Source of the DNA: Actinomycetota bacterium
GTDB lineage: Bacteria > Actinomycetota > Thermoleophilia > Solirubrobacterales > Solirubrobacteraceae
DNA: 15,930 nucleotides
Reading direction: 5' to 3'
NCBI GenBank assembly: GCA_005883905.1
Contig: VAYD01000201.1
Coordinates: forward strand, 1,305 to 17,234
The position numbers were made by a program, and so were the translations under genes. Below the pieces are notes generated by a model that worked only from the letters and a program-made list of their open reading frames with translations, was not told the origin of the DNA and made no database searches. The stretch's first letter is position 1. Every line of letters begins with the position of its first letter. This document shows, one piece after another, positions 6,596 to 12,471 of this stretch.

Positions 6596-7747
6596 CTACA
6601 CCTGGCTCTCGAGCACCTCGAAGCCGATCCCGGCGCGCTGCAGGCGCGCGATCAGCTGGTCGCCCATGGCGACGGCGGTCGTGACCTGGCCGGCGGTCTG
6701 CGGCAGGTCGTCCTCGGCGAGGCACAGCGCCGACTCGGCGAGCATCTTCGAAGTCTCGGTATAGCCGGGGTCGCCGCCGGAGACCATCGTCACGACGCGC
6801 TGGCCGCCGCCCTCGCCGACGAAGCGCACCTTGAACCAGCTCTTGGCGCGCTCGCCCTCGGACGGGCCGTCCCCGGGGCTCAGCCGGCCCATCAGCGCCT
6901 TGCGCACCGGCGGGATCTGCGCCGCGACGAACAGCGATGCCACGCCCGCGACGCCACCGACCGCGATCGGCAGGCGCTTGACGCCGGCGTAGTGCCCGTA
7001 GGTGAAGTCGGGTCCGTAGCGCTCGAGAGCGCGCGCCGACCGCGCGATCACCTGCGGGTCGATGGTCGGAAGCGGCACGGCCCAGTAACCGAGCTGGCGG
7101 TGCGGCTTGGCCTCGAGTCGCACGCGGCGGCCGTCCTCGTGGCCCTCGGCCCGGCGGCGCTCCTTGTGGACCTGCTGCGTCTGGCGCACGCGTGTGAACG
7201 CGGTCATCGCCGAGTGGAACGTACCGCCCGACGGCTTGCCGCCCGCGCGCACGAAGCCGCGCACGTTCAGCGGCACGCCCTCCGGCAGCTGCTCGACGGT
7301 GAACAGCACGCCGAGGTCATGCGGGATCGAGTCGAACCCGCACGCGTGGACGATGCGCGCGCCCGACTTCTCCGCCTCCGCGTGGTGGCGGACGTACATG
7401 CGATCGACGAACTCCGGCTCGCCGGTCAGGTCGACATAGTCGGTGCCCGCCGAGGCGCATGCGGCCACGAGCGGCTCGCCGTACGTCACGTAGGGCCCGA
7501 CGGTCGTGATGACAACGCGGGCCGCGTCCGCCACATCGCGCAGCGACGCATCCTCGTTGACGTCGGCGTGCAGCAGCGGGACATCGACGCCCAGGCGCTC
7601 GGCCAGCGCCTCGAGCTTGGCTCTGTTGCGCCCTGCGAGGGCCCAGCGCAGCCCGTCCCCGGCGTGCGCGGCGAGGTACTCCGCTGTCAGCGCGCCCGTG
7701 AACCCGGTCGCGCCGAAGAGGACGATGTCGTGCTCGCGCTCGGCCAT
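6596..7747 (-). CDS. saccharopine dehydrogenase-like / trans-acting enoyl reductase family protein
   Basis: The protein has 383 residues from the ATG at 7747, chosen because the Rossmann fold begins directly ('EHDIVLFGATGFTG', nucleotide-binding GATGFTG at 12-18). A frame extending upstream encodes only Arg/Ser-rich antisense-type sequence. Further family marks are 'TTVGPYVTYGEPLVAAC' (81-97), 'GTDYVDLTGE' (101-110) and 'HACGFDSIPHDLG' (134-146). A short hydrophobic stretch near 285-300 ('IAVGGVAGVASLFVAA') may touch the membrane. Mycobacterial relatives reduce enoyl intermediates during polyketide-derived envelope lipid synthesis. Most other members have no proven substrate, and true saccharopine dehydrogenase activity is unlikely. 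The gene follows the protease gene closely and precedes the hydrolase, so co-transcription is likely. Confidence 0.88.
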   Translation of the reverse strand: MAEREHDIVLFGATGFTGALTAEYLAAHAGDGLRWALAGRNRAKLEALAERLGVDVPLLHADVNEDASLRDVADAARVVITTVGPYVTYGEPLVAACASAGTDYVDLTGEPEFVDRMYVRHHAEAEKSGARIVHACGFDSIPHDLGVLFTVEQLPEGVPLNVRGFVRAGGKPSGGTFHSAMTAFTRVRQTQQVHKERRRAEGHEDGRRVRLEAKPHRQLGYWAVPLPTIDPQVIARSARALERYGPDFTYGHYAGVKRLPIAVGGVAGVASLFVAAQIPPVRKALMGRLSPGDGPSEGERAKSWFKVRFVGEGGGQRVVTMVSGGDPGYTETSKMLAESALCLAEDDLPQTAGQVTTAVAMGDQLIARLQRAGIGFEVLESQV

Positions 7748-7763
7748 GGCCGAGCACTCTATG

Positions 7764-7823
7764 TCAGCGGCGGTGCTTGGATCGCTTGTGGCGGTGCTTG
7801 CGCGGCTTGGGCTTAGCGCCAGG
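7764..7823 (-). other. in-frame basic tail-coding stretch stranded behind the protease stop
   Basis: Directly after the protease TAG (7826-7824) the same frame stays open for 19 codons, from 7823 to a TGA at 7766-7764. It encodes PGAKPKPRKHR followed by HKRSKHRR, with 13 of 19 residues Lys, Arg or His. Such a composition looks like a real basic C-terminal tail rather than random spacer. It may be the original C-terminus of the protease cut off by a nonsense change, a readthrough extension, or a remnant of another gene. Confidence 0.55.
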
Positions 7824-8627
7824 CTAGCGCGCGATGAACGACCGGATCGGGCCCTCGGCAACGCGCGCGTAGACGCCGGGCTTGCCCGGTCTCCCGCAGC
7901 CGTCGCCGAAGCTCGTCGCGCCGACGAGGCGCAACGAGCCGTCGAGCGCCTTCGCGAGCAGCGGCCCGCCGGAGTCGCCCTGGCAGGTGTCGGTCCCGCC
8001 CTGCGGATAGCCGGCGCACAGCATGGTCTTCGCGTCGAACGATCCGCCGCCCAGGCCGTCGGGGTACGCGGCCGCGCAGTCGGCGTCGGACCGGATCGGG
8101 ACGCGCGCCTTCTGCATGGTGTCCGGCGGCTGCGGCGCGTTCTCGGAGGCAAGGCCGAAGCCGGCGATCGTCGCGAGCCTGCCCGCGTTCCAGATCGCCC
8201 GCTCGCCGACCGCGGCGATGAGAACGGGCCGGACCGCCGAGGCATGGTCCAGCTGCAGCAGCGTCACGTCGTTGCCGCTGCCGTTCGTGACGAGGTAGTC
8301 GCTGTCGACGATCACCTGCGTGACCTTGTGGTCCTCGGCCCCGGACCCGTCGGTGTGGACGCTCGCCAGCTTCACGTCGATGGTGCTCGCGGGCATGCCG
8401 ATCGGCGTGGGGACGATCGAGCCGGTCAGCGAGCCGCAGTGCCCGGCGGTCACCACCCAGTCGGGTGCGATCAGCGTGCCGGTGCAGCCGAAGGCGCCCG
8501 CGATCGAGATGTTCGCGACATAGCGCAGCTGGCCGTCCGGGACCGGCGTCCCACCGACGACCGCGCCTGCCGGCGCCGCCGCGCCGAGCACGACAGCTGC
8601 GACGCATGCTCCCACTGCCCGTCGCAT
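7824..8627 (-). CDS. secreted trypsin-like serine protease (family S1)
   Basis: The protein has 267 residues. A signal peptide (MRRAVGACVA then a hydrophobic core) ends at 'APAGA' before 'VVGGTPV', so signal peptidase cleavage would expose the VVGG mature N-terminus directly. The catalytic triad is complete: His63 in 'TAGHC', Asp120 in 'NDVTLLQL', Ser219 in 'GDSGGP'. Asp213, six residues before the catalytic Ser, corresponds to the S1-pocket Asp of trypsin and predicts cleavage after Arg/Lys. Six cysteines (48/64, 184/204, 215/244) match the three standard bacterial trypsin disulfides. An AAGG-type ribosome-binding sequence lies just upstream of the ATG. The gene is divergent from the large secreted protein and first in the minus-strand run. 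A basic-tail-coding stretch follows the stop codon in frame. Confidence 0.95.
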   Translation of the reverse strand: MRRAVGACVAAVVLGAAAPAGAVVGGTPVPDGQLRYVANISIAGAFGCTGTLIAPDWVVTAGHCGSLTGSIVPTPIGMPASTIDVKLASVHTDGSGAEDHKVTQVIVDSDYLVTNGSGNDVTLLQLDHASAVRPVLIAAVGERAIWNAGRLATIAGFGLASENAPQPPDTMQKARVPIRSDADCAAAYPDGLGGGSFDAKTMLCAGYPQGGTDTCQGDSGGPLLAKALDGSLRLVGATSFGDGCGRPGKPGVYARVAEGPIRSFIAR

Positions 8628-8718
8628 CGTCCTTCGAGGGTAACCAGGAATCGGTTCGCATAGCCCCGGTCGGTCGGAGTACGGTCAGCGCATCCGTCCG
8701 CTCCCACGATGTGCAGTC

Positions 8719-10575
8719 GTGGTCGCCGCAGTGGGGTATCTCGCAGCCGCGGCGCCGGTCCGAGCGGCCGACTGCGCGCCGAACCCGCCGGCTGGAACGC
8801 CATCTGCCGCCGCAGCGGCGATCGAGGACAGGGTCGTCGCTGCCTGGCTGCCGAACCTCCAGCACCGCGACGGGAGCTTCGCGGACTACGTGGCCAGGCC
8901 GTCGGAGGACAAGCGCGACCACTACGGGCCGGCGATGCTCGGCGCGGCGCTGGTCCTCTACGGCTTGCGCACCTGCCGGCCGACCGTGACGCACGCCGGG
9001 CTGCGCGCGATCGACTGGGCGACCAAGCACCTGCCTCTCAGGAACGGGAAGCTGCGAACCATCGTCGCGTTCGAGAACGTGGCGCTGGCCGTGGCCTACG
9101 AAGAGGCGAGCGACAGGCTCGCCGGCGACGCCGTCTACGCGCAGGTGCGCCGCGACTGGGAGGGGCGCCTGCGGCACATGCGCTACGAGGTATACGGACA
9201 CCACCGGGCGTTCTACAACTGGTACCTCGTCGAGACGCTCACGGTCGCCGCATTGCTGCGATCGGGCCTGCATTCGACGGTCCCCGGGGCGATCCTGACC
9301 CACCCTGAAGCCGCCCGGGCAAGGATCACGAACTACCTCAACACCACGGTCCTGCAGAGCGCGATGTTCCAGATCACGCATTTCGGCGACCAAGAGGTGC
9401 TGCTGCTGTCGGACGCGCCCGACAACCCTCCCGCCTACCACGAGTTCTCACTCGCGCTGTTCTCGAAGTCCGTGGCGCTGCTCGGCCCCGACGCGGAGAC
9501 ATCCGCTCGCGATGTGCTGGACCGGATGGGCCGCGCGACGTGGGCGCTGATGGCGCCCGACGGCGACGTGTCCTGGTTCGGCCGCTCGCAGGAGCAGTCC
9601 TGGACGCTCGCCATGGCAGCTGCGGGGCTGCTGACCACCTCACGCGTCAAGGGCATCGATCCTCCCGATGCGGAGCGGCTGCGAGCGGCCGCGGCCCGTG
9701 CCCTGCTGCGCCTCTCGTCGCCTGACTACGTGAGCGCGAGGTTCGGCCTCTGGATCGCGCCCGCTTTCACCAGCGCCTCGATCGGCGCGGCGCGGCCTGG
9801 TCTCGATCCCTACGCCGCGGCGGCCTCGTACACGGGGCTGACCATGCTCGGACTCGAATGGGTCGCCGAAGACCTCAACGGAGCGCTTCCAACGCCCTCG
9901 GTCGGCATCGGCGCAGACGAGGCCGTGCTCGGGCTGCGCCTCGGCCACACCCCCGGCTCGTTCATCGTGCTGCGCAAGGGACCGGTCTGGATGTCGGTCA
10001 AGCAGGCACCGGCATCGAAGAGCGCCTACTCGAAGGACCTCCGCTACGGCGAGGGGCTGAATGGCCTCGAGGTGCTGCGCGGCGGTGTCTGGGATCGCAT
10101 CCTCCCGCCACGCCCGAAGACGGCCGCCGACGAAGCACAGCCCGCCGGCCCGGTCGTGCGGGTGGGGCGTGCGATCGGCCGGCCGGTCGGCCATGCGCTG
10201 CGCGTGGTCGGCGAGGAGATCGTCATGCAGGTGGACTACGAGACGACCTCGGGTAGACGCGTCGCCTTGAGTCGCAAGGTCCAGTACCAGCCCACGGCGT
10301 GCGGCGTTCAGCTGAGCTTCCGAGCCTTCCCGAACGAGGAGTGGATCTACTCGGTGTTCTTCTCGGGCGGCGTGCACCGCGTCGGACCCGACGCCGTGGC
10401 GGACTCGACGCAGGCCGTGAGTGCGCGCGGACCGCACGTCTCGCTCGCGCCCTCGCCGGGCTCGTTCAGGTCCGGCCAGCACGCTCGTCTCTTCCGCTGG
10501 CGAGTCGAGACGGGCCATGCCCACGGAGCGTACGTCTCGTTCACCGTCTGCGCGTCGGGCCTGCCCACGCCGTGA
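8719..10575 (+). CDS. large secreted protein, possible alpha/alpha-toroid polysaccharide-active enzyme
   Basis: The protein has 618 residues from a GTG at 8719, the only standard start in frame. The frame is open from 8644, and an ATC at 8692 would give a textbook signal peptide with a basic n-region, so the true start may lie there. A cleavage site around 'PVRA' (residues 13-16) is predicted. Residues about 35-390 are helix-rich, with aromatic/His clusters: 'HYGPAMLGAALVLYG', 'GHHRAFYNWYLVETL' (160-174), 'AYHEFSLALFSKS' (239-251) and 'SWFGRSQEQSW' (285-295). Residues about 395-615 look like a beta-sandwich. This two-part plan resembles polysaccharide lyases and heparinase II/III-like proteins, but I recognise no decisive catalytic motif. 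It ends 23 bp before a tRNA gene and contains a few AGG/AGA codons, which are uncommon in the neighbours. Confidence 0.8.
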   Translation: MVAAVGYLAAAAPVRAADCAPNPPAGTPSAAAAAIEDRVVAAWLPNLQHRDGSFADYVARPSEDKRDHYGPAMLGAALVLYGLRTCRPTVTHAGLRAIDWATKHLPLRNGKLRTIVAFENVALAVAYEEASDRLAGDAVYAQVRRDWEGRLRHMRYEVYGHHRAFYNWYLVETLTVAALLRSGLHSTVPGAILTHPEAARARITNYLNTTVLQSAMFQITHFGDQEVLLLSDAPDNPPAYHEFSLALFSKSVALLGPDAETSARDVLDRMGRATWALMAPDGDVSWFGRSQEQSWTLAMAAAGLLTTSRVKGIDPPDAERLRAAAARALLRLSSPDYVSARFGLWIAPAFTSASIGAARPGLDPYAAAASYTGLTMLGLEWVAEDLNGALPTPSVGIGADEAVLGLRLGHTPGSFIVLRKGPVWMSVKQAPASKSAYSKDLRYGEGLNGLEVLRGGVWDRILPPRPKTAADEAQPAGPVVRVGRAIGRPVGHALRVVGEEIVMQVDYETTSGRRVALSRKVQYQPTACGVQLSFRAFPNEEWIYSVFFSGGVHRVGPDAVADSTQAVSARGPHVSLAPSPGSFRSGQHARLFRWRVETGHAHGAYVSFTVCASGLPTP

Positions 10576-10583
10576 ATCTGCCC

Positions 10584-10589
10584 TAGACT
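10584..10589 (+). promoter_or_regulatory. possible -10 element of the tRNA-Pro gene
   Basis: TAGACT fits the TAnnnT pattern. It would place the start of transcription near 10596, a few bases before the mature tRNA 5' end at 10599. No good -35 hexamer is visible, since the region at 17-18 bp spacing lies inside the preceding coding sequence. Confidence 0.35.
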
Positions 10590-10598
10590 GGGCGGCCT

Positions 10599-10672
10599 CG
10601 GGGCGTGGCGCAGCCTGGTAGCGCGCACCGTTCGGGTCGGTGAGGTCCCCGGTTCAAATCCGGGCGCCCCGA
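10599..10672 (+). tRNA. tRNA-Pro (anticodon CGG)
   Basis: This is a 74-nt cloverleaf. The acceptor stem is CGGGGCG (10599-10605) pairing with CGCCCCG (10665-10671), with discriminator A at 10672. The D-arm begins GCGC and contains the AGCCTGGTA loop. The anticodon stem is CACCG/CGGTG around loop TTCGGGT, giving anticodon CGG at 10633-10635, which reads the proline codon CCG. The T-arm is CCCGG-TTCAAAT-CCGGG. The 3' CCA is not encoded (the next bases are CTG), so it must be added post-transcriptionally. No integrase or direct repeat of the tRNA 3' end was seen that would mark it as an attachment site. Confidence 0.97.
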
Positions 10673-10688
10673 CTGTCTTCTCTTCCAT

Positions 10689-10714
10689 GCCGTCGGCTCC
10701 GACCCGACGACGGC
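10689..10714 (+). terminator. weak candidate terminator hairpin after tRNA-Pro
   Basis: GCCGTCG (10689-10695) and CGACGGC (10708-10714) form a 7-bp perfect GC-rich inverted repeat with a 12-nt loop, 16 bp after the tRNA. No T-tract follows, so it is not a standard intrinsic terminator. It could be a processing or attenuating structure, or incidental in such GC-rich DNA. Confidence 0.25.
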
Positions 10715-10749
10715 GCGTAACAACCCGGTAAGGCTGCGTTCAGGTCGTT

Positions 10750-12471
10750 GTGTCAGCCTGCGGGCCCGTGGCAACACCCGCAGCGCATGCCGAGGTCGCG
10801 CGCATCGACGTCGCCGACGAGGGCGTCTCGATCACGGGAACGCTGGCCGGCGCCGGCGCATCTGCCGGCGAGGCCGACCTGGTGGCGCGCCGTCGCCGCG
10901 ACGGCGCTGAGGCGCGTTCACCTGTCGACGTCGATGGCGACCGGTTCGAGGCATATGTGCCGTTCGCGAGCCTGCCCTGGGCCGATCCGGAGGAGCCCGA
11001 GTTCTGGGACCTCTCCATCGCCCTCGAGGGCGGCGAGGAGCTGCGCATCGGGCGCCATTTCGACGACGTCAAGGACAAGCGCCACGCCTACGTGTTCCCG
11101 CTGCGCGAGCTCGAGCTGCCCGCCGGAGGGCGCCGCTTCCGCCCGTTCTACGACGCCGGCAACCACGTCTTCATCCGCACCGGACCCCGCGGTCGCGGCC
11201 CGGCCGGCGGGCCCACGACGCCGGCACGGCCGGCGCGCCGCAGCGTCGTGCCGCCCCACGACATGGCGCTGCACCGGCTGGCCACAGCGCTGGCGCGGGC
11301 GATCCTTCGCCGGCGCGGACCGGCGTGGCCGCGAGCGCGCAGCGTGCAGCGTACGAAGGTCACGATCCTGATCGCCAACGCCTACGCCATGGGCGGGACA
11401 GTGCGCACGGTGCTCAACCTCGCGGGCTTCCTGGCCCATCACCACGATGTCGAGATCCTCAGCATCCAGCGGCTGCGCACCAACCCGTTCTTCCCGCTGC
11501 CGCCGGGCGTCAAGGTCCGGGTCATCGACGACCAGCGCGCGCACCAGCCGCTCGGCGGGTGGGCGGGCCGCGTCCGGGCGCTGCTGCGGCCGCTCCCAAG
11601 CCGCCTGATCTTCCCCGCCGACCTACGTTTCAGGAACGCCTGCTCGCTGTGGACCGACCTGATGCTCCTGCGCGCGCTGTGGCGCGTGCGCGAGGGGGTC
11701 GTGATGGGCACGCGCAATGGCCTGAACCTCGCCGCGCTGCTCGTCAGGCGCCCCGGCGTCACGGTGGTCGGGCAGGAGCACATGAACCTGGAGACGCACA
11801 CGCCGCAGCGCCAGCGCGAGATCGCGCGGCGCTACCCCGGGCTCGACGCGATCACCGTGCTGACCGAGCGCGACCGCCAGACCTACGCCCAGATGCTGCG
11901 CTCGGCCCCGCGGTTGGAGCAGATGCCCAATGCCGCGCCGGCATTGGACGCGCCGCCGGCGGGACTCGAGCGACCGATCGTGGTCGCCGCCGGCAGGCTG
12001 ACGCTGCAGAAGGGATTCGACATGCTGATCCCGGCGTTCGCGAAGGTCGTCGGGCGCCACCCCGAATGGGCACTGCGGATCTACGGCGACGGCCCGCAGC
12101 GCAAGGCGCTCGAGCGCCTGATCATGGAACACGAGCTGTCGAACAACGTGCTCCTGATGGGTCCCGTTCGGCGCCTCGATCTCGAGATGTCGCAGGCGTC
12201 GCTGTACGTGCTCAGCTCACGCTACGAGGGCCTGCCGATGGTGATGGTCGAGGCAATGAGCCTGGGACTTCCCGTCGTGAGCTTCGACTGCCCGACAGGC
12301 CCGGCGGAGGTGATCGAGGACGGGCGCAGCGGCATCCGAGGACGCCGGCTACCGCAGCGCGCTGGCCGCCGGCGCCTCCGAGCGCGCGAGGGACTTCACG
12401 CTCGAGTCGATCGGCGCGCGCTGGGAGCGTCTGATCGCGGAGCTATCCGCCGCCGGGTAGCGCGCCGGTGA
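10750..12471 (+). CDS. GT4-family glycosyltransferase with N-terminal accessory domain; 3' end frameshifted
   Basis: As it reads, the frame gives 573 residues from a GTG (10750; another GTG at 10768 is possible). Residues about 14-143 form a beta-rich module ('ARIDVADEGVSITG', 'FEAYVPFASLPW', 'LRIGRHFDDVKDKRHAYVFP') like the accessory domains seen on actinobacterial envelope glycosyltransferases. After a basic Pro/Arg linker, a GT-B fold begins at about 203 ('KVTILIANAYAMGGTVRTVL'). It carries 'VAAGRLTLQKGFDMLI' (412-427), 'IYGDGP' (444-449) and the EX7E motif Glu493-Glu501 ('YEGLPMVMVEAMSLGLPVV'). Family members transfer sugars from nucleotide donors to envelope polymers. After 'VIEDGRSGI' (to residue 529) the frame turns to Arg-rich nonsense, while the true C-terminus continues in another frame. 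The gene is probably damaged. Confidence 0.82.
   Translation: MSACGPVATPAAHAEVARIDVADEGVSITGTLAGAGASAGEADLVARRRRDGAEARSPVDVDGDRFEAYVPFASLPWADPEEPEFWDLSIALEGGEELRIGRHFDDVKDKRHAYVFPLRELELPAGGRRFRPFYDAGNHVFIRTGPRGRGPAGGPTTPARPARRSVVPPHDMALHRLATALARAILRRRGPAWPRARSVQRTKVTILIANAYAMGGTVRTVLNLAGFLAHHHDVEILSIQRLRTNPFFPLPPGVKVRVIDDQRAHQPLGGWAGRVRALLRPLPSRLIFPADLRFRNACSLWTDLMLLRALWRVREGVVMGTRNGLNLAALLVRRPGVTVVGQEHMNLETHTPQRQREIARRYPGLDAITVLTERDRQTYAQMLRSAPRLEQMPNAAPALDAPPAGLERPIVVAAGRLTLQKGFDMLIPAFAKVVGRHPEWALRIYGDGPQRKALERLIMEHELSNNVLLMGPVRRLDLEMSQASLYVLSSRYEGLPMVMVEAMSLGLPVVSFDCPTGPAEVIEDGRSGIRGRRLPQRAGRRRLRAREGLHARVDRRALGASDRGAIRRRVARR
12338..12460 (+). pseudogene. out-of-frame C-terminal remnant of the glycosyltransferase
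   Basis: In the +2-shifted frame, 12338 to the TAG at 12458-12460 encodes 40 residues that read as a normal GT4 C-terminus: EDAGYRSALAAGASERARDF then TLESIGARWERLIAELSAAG. The upstream in-frame part stops making sense at Ile529 (12334-12336), leaving one extra C at 12337. Roughly 18-25 residues expected between 'DGRSGI' and 'EDAGYR' (the usual LVPPGD...LA segment) are also absent. The lesion is thus a deletion whose length is not a multiple of three, not just a one-base slip. CGAGGACG occurs at both 12315-12322 and 12337-12344 beside the junction. Confidence 0.75.

Noticed and set aside
6992..7816. Plus-strand open frame of 274 codons opposite the saccharopine-dehydrogenase-like gene
   Set aside because: Antisense shadow. 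The opposite strand has an intact Rossmann-fold protein.
8709..9308. ATG 8709 open frame as the start of the secreted-protein gene
   Set aside because: It is in a different frame and yields Arg/Gly-rich sequence. The 8719 frame carries the signal peptide and the long folded protein.
7813..9441. Minus-strand open frame of 542 codons spanning the protease gene and part of the secreted-protein gene
   Set aside because: It crosses two genes in the wrong frames and contains Arg/Ala-rich translation without motifs.
10599..10672. tRNA-Pro as an integration site of a mobile island
   Set aside because: No integrase, no direct repeat of the tRNA 3' end and no change to phage-like content were seen on either side within the window.
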